Part shown: piece by piece, positions 32,638-44,396 of the stretch
How the letters are laid out: every line of letters starts with the position of its first letter
Position numbering within the stretch: the first letter of the stretch is position 1
Assembly: GCF_014201905.1 (NCBI RefSeq)
Contig: NZ_JACHFM010000003.1
Coordinates: forward strand, 62,001 to 126,000
From: Amaricoccus macauensis
Lineage (GTDB): Bacteria > Pseudomonadota > Alphaproteobacteria > Rhodobacterales > Rhodobacteraceae
Direction of reading: 5' to 3'
Length of the DNA: 64,000 bases
Notes under the pieces: model-generated
Seen by the model: only the letters and a program-made list of their open reading frames with translations
Told to the model about the DNA's origin: nothing
The model's database searches: none
Translations under genes and position numbers: made by a program

Positions 32638-32700
32638 TCAGGCCACGCGGCAGGTGGTCGGCGCGCGGAATGCGGGCGCGGTACGGGGTGCGGTGAGCAT
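32638..32700 (-). CDS. Small ORF (20 residues) coupled to the alcohol dehydrogenase
   Basis: [20 protein letters not shown], preceded by AAGGGAG at an ideal 6-base spacing and ending TGA two bases before the ATG of the dehydrogenase. The dehydrogenase start has no visible ribosome binding site of its own. The peptide is too short for family assignment. It may serve as a coupling or leader peptide. It is in a different frame from the dehydrogenase, so it is not an N-terminal extension. Confidence 0.5.
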   Translation of the reverse strand: MLTAPRTAPAFRAPTTCRVA

Positions 32701-32821
32701 GGATCTCCCTTCGGAACGCGCGGATTGCCTCCGCGTCCGGCTGTCGCCCGATGCTGCGGCTCAGGCGCGGAATGTCAAGGTCACCGAAGCGGATGAGAGG
32801 CGCGCGATTGCCGGAAGCGCC

Positions 32822-33694
32822 TCAGAGCATCGGCCGGCCGCCGGTGACGGGGATGACGGCGCCGGTCATGTAGCTGCCTTCGTCGGAGGCGAGCAGCACG
32901 TAGGCGCCGGCGAGTTCGGCCGGCTGGCCCGGCCGTCCGAGGGAGGTGTCGCCGCCGAACTCCCGTACCTTTTCCTCCGGCATCGTCGAGGGAATGAGCG
33001 GGGTCCAGATCGGACCCGGAGCGACGGCATTCACCCGGATCCCGCGCGGCCCGAGCATCGCTGCGAGCCCGGCGGTGAAGTTCGAGATCGCCCCCTTGGT
33101 CGTGGCGTAGGCGAGAAGTCCGGGCGAGGGAGACTTGGACTGGATCGAGGACGTGTTGATGATCACCGCGCCCGGCTGCATCACCTGCACCGCGGCCTTC
33201 GAGAGGTAGAACATCGCGTCGAGGTTGGTGCGCATCGTGCGGCGCCATTCCTCGTCGTCAATCTCCTCGATCCGGTCGATGGTCGCCTGATGGGCGGCGT
33301 TGTTGACGAGGATGTCGAGGCGTCCAAACGCCTGCACCGAGCGGTTGATGAGGGCGCGGCAGTGGTCGGCATCGCCCACGTCGCCGGGCAGGAGCAGGGC
33401 CTGGCGTCCGGCCGCCTCGACCCACGCCGCGGTTTCCTGTGCGTCGGCGTCCTCCTCCAGGTAGGAGATGACGACGTCGGCGCCTTCCCGGGCGAAGGCG
33501 ATGGCGACGGCGCGGCCGATGCCGCTGTCGCTGCCGGTGATGAGCGCGACGCGCCCGGTCAGCCGCCCGTTGCCGCGGTAACTTTCTTCGCCGTGATCGG
33601 GGGGCGGCACCATCGCGGCGGTCTCGCCGGGCATCTCCTGCTGCTGCTCGGGCTGCGGCGGGCTCGGGTGCAGCGTCGTCGGATCGGGGGGCAT
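32822..33694 (-). CDS. SDR-family oxidoreductase, general stress protein 39-like
   Basis: 290 residues. A Pro/Gln-rich N-terminal extension of about 45 residues (PSPPQPEQQQEM...) precedes the SDR core. The Rossmann motif is VALITGSDSGIGRAVAIAF, NNAAHQATID follows, and the catalytic segment is NTSSIQSKSPSPGLLAYATTKG with Tyr-x3-Lys. The N-terminal extension and the SYLEEDADAQET stretch are typical of the stress-associated YdaD/Gsp39 group. The ATG at 33694 has AAGGA 6 bases upstream. It lies alone between the alcohol dehydrogenase and EamA genes on the same strand. Confidence 0.85.
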   Translation of the reverse strand: MPPDPTTLHPSPPQPEQQQEMPGETAAMVPPPDHGEESYRGNGRLTGRVALITGSDSGIGRAVAIAFAREGADVVISYLEEDADAQETAAWVEAAGRQALLLPGDVGDADHCRALINRSVQAFGRLDILVNNAAHQATIDRIEEIDDEEWRRTMRTNLDAMFYLSKAAVQVMQPGAVIINTSSIQSKSPSPGLLAYATTKGAISNFTAGLAAMLGPRGIRVNAVAPGPIWTPLIPSTMPEEKVREFGGDTSLGRPGQPAELAGAYVLLASDEGSYMTGAVIPVTGGRPML

Positions 33695-33764
33695 CACGTG
33701 TCCTTTGGAACTCACTCGGGGCTTGGAGTGAAAACCGCTTCCCGTGCCCTTCGTTCCAGCCGTC

Positions 33765-34637
33765 TCAGGCGGGGATGCGCGGCTTGCCCGTCCGCATGTT
33801 CACGAGGTTGCCGGCGATGATGATCGCGGCACCGACGAAGACCGCGACGCGCAGTTCCTCGCCGTAGAGCAGGGCGCCAACCGCGGTGATGAGCGGCAGG
33901 CGCAGGAATTCCATGGGGGCGACGATCGTTGCCGGCGCATAGGTGAGCGCCGAGGTCAGCGCGTAGTGCGCAGTGAGGCCGGTGAGCCCGACGATGAAGA
34001 TCCACGGCATCACCGCGAGCGAGGGCAGCGGGATGCCGCCCGGCGCCGACAGGCCGAGGCTGAGCAGCGCCTGGATCAGCGTCATCCAGAACGTCACGCA
34101 GAGCACGCTGTCGTGCGCCATGATCCGCTTGGTGAAGATGGTGTTGAGCGCGAAGCAGATCGCCGATGCGAGCGCCGCCGCGTGGCCGATCTCGAGGGGC
34201 GAGCTGCCCGGCTGCGCGACGACGAGAACGCCGATGAAGCCGAGGATTGCGCCGAAGATCCGCGCCCGGGTCAGGTGCTCGCCGAGCAGGAACGGCGCGA
34301 GGAGGGCGACCCAGATCGGGTTGGTGAACTCGAGCGCCACGAGCTGGCTGAGCGGGACCAGCATCAGCGCGAAGAACCAGAGATTCTGGCCGGTGTAGTG
34401 GAAGATGTTGCGCTTCAGGTGGAGGTCGAAGCGGCTGGTGCGAATCTGCGCGAAGCCCTTCGGACTTGCGGCCAGAGCCACGAGGACGATGAGAAAGCCG
34501 ACCGTCGAGCGGTAGAGCATGAGCTCGAAGGTGTTCATCTCGACCTGAATCGCACGGCCGGAGATCGCCATCAGGACGAAGGAGAAGATGGCGCCGAGCA
34601 TCCAGAGGCCGGCCTTGGTGTAATTCACCTGTTGCAT
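33765..34637 (-). CDS. EamA/DMT-family transporter
   Basis: 290 residues with ten membrane segments in two five-helix EamA repeats. The FMLVPLSQLVALEFTNPIWV-type region and the repeat end LITAVGALLYGEELRVAVF are typical. Family members export amino acids or metabolites; the substrate is unknown. The ATG at 34637 faces the divergent Kef-type gene across about 100 bases, a likely shared promoter region. Confidence 0.85.
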   Translation of the reverse strand: MQQVNYTKAGLWMLGAIFSFVLMAISGRAIQVEMNTFELMLYRSTVGFLIVLVALAASPKGFAQIRTSRFDLHLKRNIFHYTGQNLWFFALMLVPLSQLVALEFTNPIWVALLAPFLLGEHLTRARIFGAILGFIGVLVVAQPGSSPLEIGHAAALASAICFALNTIFTKRIMAHDSVLCVTFWMTLIQALLSLGLSAPGGIPLPSLAVMPWIFIVGLTGLTAHYALTSALTYAPATIVAPMEFLRLPLITAVGALLYGEELRVAVFVGAAIIIAGNLVNMRTGKPRIPA

Positions 34638-34741
34638 GGTGCATCGGTAGCCTGCCCGGTCGCGGGACGGAAGGGGCGTTGCCCGGTGGCACGCACCTGC
34701 CTAACATCGCCTCGGCCCGTACTCGTCAGGAAACGATTCCG

Positions 34742-36570
34742 ATGGCCGACGTCTCTCAAGCTGCGGAAGTGGCCGCCCATGGCCCAGATCTGGTCAGCAT
34801 CGTGGTGCTGCTCGCGGCCGGCGTCGTGGGTGTGCCGCTCTTCAGGCGGCTCGGCCTCGGCTCGGTGCTGGGCTACCTTGCCGCCGGCCTCGCCATCGGA
34901 CCGTTCGGGCTCGGGCTCTTCTCGGACCCGCAGACGATGCTCCATGTGGCCGAGCTGGCGTCGTGCTCTTTCTCTTCATCATCGGCCTCGAGATGCGGCC
35001 GTCGCGGCTCTGGTCGATGCGGGGCGAGATCTTCGGGCTCGGCCTCGCGCAGGTCGGGCTCTGCATGCTGATGCTCTGGACCGTCGGGATCACGCTCGGC
35101 TATCCGCTGGCAACGGCGCTGATCTCCGGGACGGGGTTCGTGCTGACCTCGACGGCGATCGTCATGCAGGTGCTCGACGAGCGGGGCGAACTGAACCTGG
35201 CGCCGGGGCGGCGGATCATCGCGATCCTCCTGCTCGAGGATCTGGCGATCGTGCCGCTTCTCGCGCTGGTGGCCTTTCTCGCGCCGGGTGGTGGCGAGGC
35301 GGTGACCCTCGCCGAGCGGATCCAGAGTGTCGTCATCGGTCTTGCGGCCATCGCGGCGCTGATCGCGGCCGGACGCTGGCTGCTCGATCCGTTGTTCCGG
35401 GTGCTGGCGAATGCTCGGGCGCGGGAGGTGATGACCGCCGCCGCGCTGCTCATCGTGCTCGGGTCGGCGCTTCTGATGCAGTCGGCCGGGCTCTCGATGG
35501 CCATGGGGGCGTTCCTCGCCGGCGTCATGCTCTCGGAGTCGACCTATCGCCATCAGCTCGAAGCCGACGTCGAGCCGTTCCGGGGCATCCTGCTCGGGCT
35601 GTTCTTCCTCAGTGTCGGCATGTCGCTCGACCTCGCGGTGGTCTGGAAGAACCTCTGGCTCATTCTCGCGAGCGTGGTGGCCTTCATGATCCTGAAGGGG
35701 CTTGGCATCTACCTGGTGGCGCGGGTGGCGCGCGCCAGCCGGGCCGAGGCGCTGCAACGGGCGGTCCTGATGATCCAGAGTGGCGAGTTCGCCTTCGTGC
35801 TCTACGCCGCGGCGGTGGGCGTCGGGTTGCTCACGCCGGAGGAGAACGCCAACCTCACGGCAATCATCATCCTGTCGATGGCGCTGACGCCGCTGCTCGT
35901 CATGCTGCACGACCGCTTCGCCACTCGCCAGACGGTCGTCTCGGCCGAAGGGCTCGATGTTCCGGACGGGCTGGAGGGCAGCGCGCTCATCATCGGCTTC
36001 GGGCGGGTTGGCCAGATCGTCAGCCAGCCGCTGCTTGGCCGGGACTGCTCGATCAGCATGATCGAGACCGACCCGGAGATGATCCAGGCGGCGGCGGAGT
36101 TCGGCTTCAAGGTCCACTACGGCGACGGAACCCGGCTCGACATCCTGCGGGCGGCGGGGGCGGCGGAGGCGGGGGTGATCGTGGTCTGCGTCGAAGAGCC
36201 CGAAACGCAGCTCCGCATCGTCGAGCTCGTCAAGGCCGAGTTCCCGATGGTGCCAGTGCTGTCGCGCGCCTACGACCGGCAGTCGGCGCTGGCGCTGGAG
36301 GCGGCGGGGGTGGATTTCGAGGTGCGCGATACCTTCGAGGCGGCGCTGGCGCTTGGCGAGAAGGCGATCCTGACTCTCGGAGCCGACCCCGCGCGCGTGC
36401 CCGAGATCATGCAGGACGTGCGCGAGCGGGACGCCGAGCGCTTCGAGCGCCAGCTCGTCGGCGGCATCACCGCGGCGCGCGATCTCATCCGCGGCAACAT
36501 CCCGGGCTGGCCGGGCAACCGCCGTACCGATGACGAGGCCCGCCGCGCGATGGGGGAGCCTGCGCCGTGA
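34742..36570 (+). pseudogene. Kef-type cation:proton antiporter, broken by a one-base frameshift
   Basis: The gene should encode a CPA2 monovalent cation/proton antiporter of about 609 residues with a C-terminal RCK/TrkA-N domain (GSALIIGFGRVGQIVSQPLL). The start at 34742 is in one frame (LGYLAAGLAIGPFGLGLF...LHVAEL). From 34963 the protein continues in another frame (LFLFIIGLEMRPSRLW). The family sequence there is E-L-G-V-V-L-F-L-F, so one G appears to be missing in the run at 34957-34958. Everything after the break looks intact. Either the gene is a recent pseudogene or the base was lost in sequencing. Confidence 0.8.
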
Positions 36571-36594
36571 CCCGCTGCGCCATCGCTGCCGGCG

Positions 36595-36626
36595 CTGGCG
36601 GGACGGGCGCCTGGCGGGACGGGCGC
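36595..36626 (+). repeat. Exact 16-bp tandem repeat
   Basis: CTGGCGGGACGGGCGC occurs twice without interruption between the Kef-type gene and the DUF1697 gene. It places repeated sequence just before the GTG start of the latter, so the true start there is less certain. Confidence 0.7.
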
Positions 36627-36631
36627 CTGAG

Positions 36632-37174
36632 GTGACGCGGCACGTGGCGCTGCTCTACTCGATCGTCCTCGGTCCGGGGCGGCGGGTGATCATGGCTGAG
36701 TTGCGCGCCCTCGCGGCGGAGCTCGGGTTCGCCGCGCCGCAGACGCTGCTCGCGAGCGGGAACCTGATCCTCGACGCGGAGACGGAGGATCCGCGCGAGG
36801 TCGAGGCGCGGCTTGAGCCGGGGTTCGCGGCGCGGTTCGGCAAGGCGATCCCGATCATCGTCCGGCGCGGCGATGCGTGGCCCCGCCTCGTGGCCGGCTG
36901 CCCGTTTCCCGAGGCGGCGGCCAGCATGCCGTCCTGCGTCGCGGTGCGGGTGATGCGCGTGCCGCTTGCCGGCGGCGCCGAGACGGCGTTTGACCGCTAC
37001 CGGGTGCCGGGTGAGGAGCTTCGGGTGGTCGACGGCGATCTCTGGGGCCTGTTTCCGCATGGGCAGGGAAACTCGAAGCTCGCGGCCGCCCTCACCCCGG
37101 CGCGGACCGGCGGCGTGGGCACGTTTCGCAACTGGAACACCGTCCGGAAGGTCGACGCGCTGCTTCGGGGCTGA
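36632..37174 (+). CDS. DUF1697 family protein
   Basis: 180 residues. HVALLYSIVLGPGRRVIMAEL at the N-terminus, TLLASGNLILDA, and the C-terminal FRNWNTVRKVDALLRG match the DUF1697 pattern (family start ALLRGINVGGKN...; end RNWNTV.KL). Function unknown. The proposed GTG at 36632 gives the usual family length; longer readings add a Arg-rich segment encoded by the 16-bp tandem repeat. It lies between an antiporter and an RNA methyltransferase gene. Confidence 0.8.
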   Translation: MTRHVALLYSIVLGPGRRVIMAELRALAAELGFAAPQTLLASGNLILDAETEDPREVEARLEPGFAARFGKAIPIIVRRGDAWPRLVAGCPFPEAAASMPSCVAVRVMRVPLAGGAETAFDRYRVPGEELRVVDGDLWGLFPHGQGNSKLAAALTPARTGGVGTFRNWNTVRKVDALLRG

Positions 37175-37206
37175 CCGCGGCGTTCGCGGCGGCTAAGAGG
37201 CAAGGC

Positions 37207-38322
37207 ATGGAAAGCCCCGGTTCCCTCGATATCCTTCTCGTCGCGCCGCCCGGTCTCGAGCCGGTGCTGGCCGAGGAGGCGCGCAGCCGCGGCTTCGCGC
37301 CGGCCGAACCGGGCCCGGGCGGAGTGCGCATCACCGGCGGCTGGCCCGAGGTCTGGCGCGCGAACCTGGAACTTCGCGGCGCCACCCGGGTGCTGGCGCG
37401 GATCGGCGCGTTCCGGGCGATGCATCTGGCACAGCTCGACAAGCGCGCGCGCCGCTTCCCCTGGGGCGAGACGCTGCGGCCGGACGTGCCCGTGCGGGTG
37501 GAGGCGAGCTCGACCCGGTCGCGGATCTATCATGCCGGTGCCGCCGCCGAACGGGTGTCGCGCGCCATCGCCGAGACGCTGGGCGCCCCGGTCAGCGACG
37601 ATGCCATGGTGGTGGTGAAGGTCCGGCTCGACGATGATCTCTGCACGATCAGCGTGGATACCTCGGGCGAGTCGCTGCACAAGCGCGGCCACAAGGTTGC
37701 GGTCGGCAAGGCTCCGATGCGCGAGACGCTGGCGGCGCTCTTCCTGCGCCAGTGCGGCTATGCCGGGACCGAGCCGGTGGTCGATCCCATGTGCGGCTCG
37801 GGGACGTTTCTGATCGAGGCGGCCGAGATCGGGCTCGGGCTGCTGCCCGGGCGGACGCGGAGCTTTGCGTTCGAGAGCCTCGCGACCTTCGATGCCGCCG
37901 TCTGGGAGCGGATGCGCACGCAAGCGGCGCCGCCCGCGCCGCCCTTGCGCTTTCTCGGCGCCGACCGTGACGCCGGCGCGATCCGCATGGCCGAGGCGAA
38001 CGCCGGGCGTGCCGGGGTCGAGGGCGTCATCGACTTCCGGCGGCAGGCGATCTCCGATCTGGTGGCGCCGGAGGGGCCGAAGGGGCTCGTCATGGTCAAT
38101 CCGCCCTATGGCGGGCGGATCGGCGAGCGGGAGTTGTTGCGCGGGCTCTATGGCACGCTCGGCAAGGTGCTGCGCGCGGGCTTCTCCGGCTGGCGGGTCG
38201 GGATCGTGACGAGCGAGCCGGCGCTGGCCCGCGCCACCGGCCTGCCGTTCCTGCCGCCGCTGCCGTCAGTGCCGCACGGCGGGCTGAAGATCGGGCTGCA
38301 CCGGACCGGACCTCTGCCCTGA
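37207..38322 (+). CDS. THUMP-type class I RNA methyltransferase (RlmL/Trm-like)
   Basis: 371 residues. It has an N-terminal ferredoxin-like/THUMP region (LDILLVAPPGLEPVLAEEA...) and a C-terminal Rossmann methyltransferase. VDPMCGSGTFLIEAAEI is the SAM-binding and UPF0020 motif, and MVNPPYGGRIG the N-P-P-Y catalytic motif for base N-methylation. HKRGHKVAVGKAPMRETLAAL is the family signature. It probably methylates a guanine in 23S rRNA or a tRNA. It is convergent with the phytochrome kinase gene, 13 bases away. Confidence 0.9.
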   Translation: MESPGSLDILLVAPPGLEPVLAEEARSRGFAPAEPGPGGVRITGGWPEVWRANLELRGATRVLARIGAFRAMHLAQLDKRARRFPWGETLRPDVPVRVEASSTRSRIYHAGAAAERVSRAIAETLGAPVSDDAMVVVKVRLDDDLCTISVDTSGESLHKRGHKVAVGKAPMRETLAALFLRQCGYAGTEPVVDPMCGSGTFLIEAAEIGLGLLPGRTRSFAFESLATFDAAVWERMRTQAAPPAPPLRFLGADRDAGAIRMAEANAGRAGVEGVIDFRRQAISDLVAPEGPKGLVMVNPPYGGRIGERELLRGLYGTLGKVLRAGFSGWRVGIVTSEPALARATGLPFLPPLPSVPHGGLKIGLHRTGPLP

Positions 38323-38335
38323 CCGCCTCGCGGGG

Positions 38336-40853
<2,518 letters not shown>

Positions 40854-40861
<8 letters not shown>

Positions 40862-41063
40862 GGACGGCGACGTCTCGCGCCCCGGCGTCCAGTTCGGCGA
40901 AGGCACCCCGGGCGGCGGCGAACGCGGCTTCCGCTGCCGCCACCCCGCGCAGATAGCGCCGATAGCCGGCGAGACTGTCGAGGAGGCCGACAGTCTCGTC
41001 GAGAGCCGCGTGAGAGTTCGCGGTATGGTTGCGCAGCTGATGGCGTCGGTTCGAGGGGGGCAT
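40854..41063 (-). pseudogene. Truncated heme oxygenase (BphO-like) remnant
   Basis: 69 residues. The N-terminal stretch LRNHTANSHAALDETVG matches the start of bacterial heme oxygenases, with the heme-ligand histidine, and AGYRRYLRGVAAAEAAF the next helix. Heme oxygenases are about 190 residues; this frame stops after 69, inside the start of the phytochrome gene. It should supply biliverdin for the phytochrome, so its truncation matters. It appears cut at the C-terminus by the junction with the phytochrome gene rather than by a single stop. Confidence 0.6.
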
Positions 41064-41103
41064 GGTCTCGTTCCCTGCTGGCGGGCGCGAAGCGAGGCGC
41101 CGC

Positions 41104-41676
41104 TCAGTCCTCCTCGTCAGCCGTGACCACGTTCTGCACCGGCTCGCCACGGGGCGGCCGGCCGATCACTTCGCGCAGTTCATCGAGTTCAATGAAGTTG
41201 TCGCACTGGCGGCGCAACTCGTCCGCAATCATCGGAGGCGAGCTGCGGATCGTCGAGACAACCGACACTCGCACACCTTGACGTTGAAGCGATTCAACCA
41301 GCGGGCGGAAGTCGCCGTCGCCGGAGAACAGCACGATGTGGTCCACATGCGGTGCCATTTCCATGGCATCGACTGCAAGTTCGATGTCCATGTTCCCCTT
41401 GACCTTGCGTCGGCCCGCCGAGTCCGTGAACTCCTTGGCCGGCTTCGTCACCATCGCGAAGCCGTTGTAGTTCAGCCAGTCGACAAGCGGACGGATCGGG
41501 GAATACTCTTCGGTCTCGAGCAGCGCGGTGTAGTAGAATGCCCGTAACAGCTTGCCACGGCGCATGAACTCGGTGCGAAGCAATTTATAGTCGATGTCGA
41601 ACCCGAGCGCGCGTGCTGCAGCGTAGAGGTTGGCACCGTCGATGAACAGGGCAAGCCGTTCGTCGCGGTAAAACAT
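41104..41676 (-). CDS. NYN/LabA-like PIN-fold ribonuclease family protein
   Basis: 190 residues of the NYN (LabA/DUF88) group. Acidic active-site residues are in LALFIDGANLYAAAR, VKGNMDIELAVDAM and HIVLFSGDGDFRPLVESL. These form a PIN-like nuclease site, so an RNase role is expected. The C-terminus is acidic (TADEED). It is a common neighbour of folK in alphaproteobacteria and lies divergent from it. Confidence 0.88.
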   Translation of the reverse strand: MFYRDERLALFIDGANLYAAARALGFDIDYKLLRTEFMRRGKLLRAFYYTALLETEEYSPIRPLVDWLNYNGFAMVTKPAKEFTDSAGRRKVKGNMDIELAVDAMEMAPHVDHIVLFSGDGDFRPLVESLQRQGVRVSVVSTIRSSPPMIADELRRQCDNFIELDELREVIGRPPRGEPVQNVVTADEED

Positions 41677-41794
41677 TGCTTGTAAATCCTCCAGAGGAAG
41701 AACGTGGGGGGCTCAAGGGCCAAGCGGCTCCCTTGAGTGGATTGTTCGCGTTATACGGTGCAGCGGTGCGACGGGGAAGCCCTAGGGGGAAAAG

Positions 41795-42355
41795 TTGACG
41801 TTGGACTATCTGATAGCGATAGGCGCAAATCTGCCGATCGACAACCGATCATCTCGTGAGACTCTGGAACTTGCGCTCAGGGAACTTGGCGCCGAGGACA
41901 TGCGGGTCATTCGCCGCAGCAGATGGTACCGGACACCGGCCTGGCCACCAGGTTCAGGGCCGGACTACGTCAATGGCGCGGCCGCGATCGAGGCCGAAGC
42001 AGGGCCTGAGGATGTGCTCGCGGCGCTGCATCGCGTTGAGGCACGGCTGGGGCGCGAGAGGGCAGAGCGCTGGGGGGCGCGCGTCTGCGATCTTGATCTT
42101 ATTGCGAGTAGTTCGGCGGTCATCCCGGACGCGGCGACGGTGCGGGCGTGGATGGACCGGGTCGGCGACGCGCAGCGCGAGGTGCCTCCCCGGCTGCTCC
42201 TGCCGCACCCGCGCCTGCACGAGCGGGCGTTCGTGCTGGTGCCGCTCGCGGACGTGGCGCCGGAGTGGCGCCACCCGCTGCTCGGGCGGACGGTGCGCGA
42301 CCTTGCGGCCGCGCTTCCGCCCGATGTCCGGGCCGAGGTGGTTCCGCTCGACTGA
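41795..42355 (+). CDS. folK: 2-amino-4-hydroxy-6-hydroxymethyldihydropteridine pyrophosphokinase
   Basis: 186 residues. HPPK transfers pyrophosphate from ATP to the pterin in folate synthesis. [15 protein letters not shown] at the start is the family N-terminus. [20 protein letters not shown] and the metal-binding RVCDLDLIA near residue 100 follow. [20 protein letters not shown] is the folK signature. The start is TTG at 41795 with GGGGGA just upstream. rpoZ, often the next gene in related genomes, is not here; a convergent pirin gene follows. Confidence 0.92.
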   Translation: MTLDYLIAIGANLPIDNRSSRETLELALRELGAEDMRVIRRSRWYRTPAWPPGSGPDYVNGAAAIEAEAGPEDVLAALHRVEARLGRERAERWGARVCDLDLIASSSAVIPDAATVRAWMDRVGDAQREVPPRLLLPHPRLHERAFVLVPLADVAPEWRHPLLGRTVRDLAAALPPDVRAEVVPLD

Positions 42356-42361
42356 CGCGGC

Positions 42362-43300
42362 TCAGCGATCGGGCAGCGGGATGAACTCGGAGTCGTCCCC
42401 CGGCGGCAGCTGGAAGCGCCCGTGTGCCCAGTCCCCCTGACGCCACGCTTCCTTGGCCGCCTCGATGCGCTCCTTCGAGGAGGCGACGAAGTTCCACCAG
42501 ATGTAGCGCGGTCCGCCGAGCGTCTCGCCGCCAAGCAGCATGATCCGCGCGCCCGCCGGTCCGGCGGTCACCGACAGCCGGTCGCCGGGGCGGAACGTCA
42601 TCATCTGCATGGACTCGAAAGTCTGGCCTGCGACGATCACGCTGCCCGACACCACGTAGAGCCCGCGGTCCTCGTGCCCGTCCGGCAGCGGCACCTTGGC
42701 GCCGGGGGCAAGCTCGACGTCGGTATAGAACATGTCGGTGAAGGTCTTCACCGGCGCCCGCTCGCCCCACGCGGTTCCGAGGATCAGCCGGGCCTTCACC
42801 CCCTCGGCATCGAGGTAGGGCAGGGCTTCCTTGCCAACGTGCTCGAACGACGCCCCGTCGTCCTCGGAGCGTTCCGGCAGCGCCACCCACGTCTGGATGC
42901 CGAAGAGCGAACTCGGATGCTGGCGGGTCTCGGCGCTGGTGCGCTCCGAGTGCGTGACACCCTGTCCGGCGATCATCCAGTTGACCGCGCCGGGATAGAT
43001 CATCTGGTTCGAGCCGAGGCTGTCGCGATGCTGGAACTCGCCGCGGAAGAGGTAGGTGACGGTCGCAAGCCCGATGTGCGGATGCGGCCGCACGTCGATG
43101 CCCTGACCGGTCAGGAACTCCGCCGGGCCCATCTGGTCGAAGAAGATGAACGGCCCGACCATCTGGCGCTTCGGTGCGGGCAGCGCCCGGCGCACCTCGA
43201 AGCCGCCGAGATCACGGGCACGCGGCACGATGAGAGTCTCGATCGAGTCGACCGACTCCGCGTCGGGGCAGGTCGGATCGAGTGTCGGATTCCAGCTCAC
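42362..43300 (-). CDS. Pirin family protein
   Basis: 312 residues of the double-cupin pirin family. Metal-binding residues are in RPHPHIGLATVTYLFRG and QGVTHSE, with a Glu further on. Some bacterial pirins oxidise quercetin, others modulate enzymes; the role here is unknown. The GTG start at 43300 overlaps the stop of the upstream acetyltransferase (GTGA) and has an excellent AGGGAGG site 6 bases before it. A longer ATG reading is thus unlikely. Confidence 0.9.
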   Translation of the reverse strand: MSWNPTLDPTCPDAESVDSIETLIVPRARDLGGFEVRRALPAPKRQMVGPFIFFDQMGPAEFLTGQGIDVRPHPHIGLATVTYLFRGEFQHRDSLGSNQMIYPGAVNWMIAGQGVTHSERTSAETRQHPSSLFGIQTWVALPERSEDDGASFEHVGKEALPYLDAEGVKARLILGTAWGERAPVKTFTDMFYTDVELAPGAKVPLPDGHEDRGLYVVSGSVIVAGQTFESMQMMTFRPGDRLSVTAGPAGARIMLLGGETLGGPRYIWWNFVASSKERIEAAKEAWRQGDWAHGRFQLPPGDDSEFIPLPDR

Positions 43301-43602
43301 GAGTTGCCTCCCTGCAAAAGATCGGCCCACTCCGGGTGCCGACGAAACTGTGCCGCGGCGAACGGGCAGAGCGGCAGCACCTTCACGCCGGCGGCGCGAA
43401 AGTCTGCCACGCCCCTTGCCACCAGAGCCGCGCCGACGCCCTGGCCCCGGAAGGCGTCAGGCACTTCGGTGTGGTCGATGATGATGAGACTTTCGCCGGC
43501 GCGGGTGAAGGTCATTTCCGCCTCCGCACCATCGGCGCGGTAGACGTAGCGGCCCTTGGAGCCGTTGTCCTCAAAGGTGATGTCGCTCGGATCGATCGCC
43601 AT
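43297..43602 (-). CDS. Small GNAT-like acetyltransferase (YjdJ/Gcn5-related, CG type)
   Basis: 101 residues of the minimal GNAT type. EAEMTFTRAGESLIIIDHTE, then VPDAFRGQGVGAALVARGV, with the acetyl-CoA loop RGQGVG, and KVLPLCPFAAAQFRRHPEW with the catalytic Cys. Family members are thought to acetylate small molecules or proteins. It overlaps the pirin gene and lies 76 bases after a hydrolase gene on the same strand. Confidence 0.88.
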   Translation of the reverse strand: MAIDPSDITFEDNGSKGRYVYRADGAEAEMTFTRAGESLIIIDHTEVPDAFRGQGVGAALVARGVADFRAAGVKVLPLCPFAAAQFRRHPEWADLLQGGNS

Positions 43603-43678
43603 GGCTCTCCTCCTTCATGCGTGTGGGGCTTCATGCGTGTCGGGCCGGCGCGCCCGGTCCGGCGCGCCGTGCGTGGGG

Positions 43679-44293
43679 TCAACGCAGGAACTGCGCGATC
43701 GCCGAGATCTCGCCCCGGCTGATCTCGTGGCCGCCGGGCTCCCATGCGGTCTCGACCGGGGTGCCCTGCGCGCGGAACCAGCTGTCGAGATCCCGGGTCG
43801 CCTGGGGCGGGCAGATCGGATCGCGCTCACCGGCGGTGATCAGGATCTCGGTCGTCACCGCTTCCGGCGCGGGCGTCCACGGGATGTAGGGGTGCATGAG
43901 CACCGCCTTGGTGAAGAGCTTCGGCCGGGCGAAGATCAGGCTCGCGAGGATGTTCGCGCCGTTGGAATAGCCAAGGCCGATCACCTCCGACGGCTTCGCG
44001 GCCGCCACGTGCGCCTCGACGAACGCGGCCATCGCCTCGGTTCGCGTGGCGAGATCCGCCATGTCGTAGCGCCCCATCCCGAGGCGGCGGAAGAAGCGGA
44101 GGGCGCCACCCTCGTTCACGTCGCCGCGCGGGGCGACGATGGCGGCACCGGGCCGGAGTTCCCGCATGAGCGGAACGAACTGCGTTTCGGTGCCCCCCGT
44201 GCCGTGGAAAACGAAGGCCAGATGGCGTCCTTCGGCAAGGCCCTCGGCGTGGTAGATGTAGCTCTCGGCTGCGTCGGCGCTCTTGGTCGTCAT
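43679..44293 (-). CDS. Alpha/beta hydrolase (phospholipase/carboxylesterase-like)
   Basis: 204 residues of the small serine-hydrolase type. FVFHGTGGTETQF is the oxyanion region, GLGYSNGANILASL the nucleophile elbow with Ser, GERDPICPP the Asp and EPGGHEISRG the His. Substrates of such YpfH-like enzymes are short esters. It precedes the acetyltransferase and pirin genes. The start at 44293 is preferred over an upstream ATG because of length and context, though the ribosome binding site is weak. Confidence 0.85.
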   Translation of the reverse strand: MTTKSADAAESYIYHAEGLAEGRHLAFVFHGTGGTETQFVPLMRELRPGAAIVAPRGDVNEGGALRFFRRLGMGRYDMADLATRTEAMAAFVEAHVAAAKPSEVIGLGYSNGANILASLIFARPKLFTKAVLMHPYIPWTPAPEAVTTEILITAGERDPICPPQATRDLDSWFRAQGTPVETAWEPGGHEISRGEISAIAQFLR

Positions 44294-44396
44294 GGCCCCG
44301 TCTCGTTGAGTGATTGTTGTCACGCAACATAGAGCCGATCAGACCGGATACAAACCGAGCAAGCGTTAGACGGTGTGTTGACGGATCCGCTACAGA

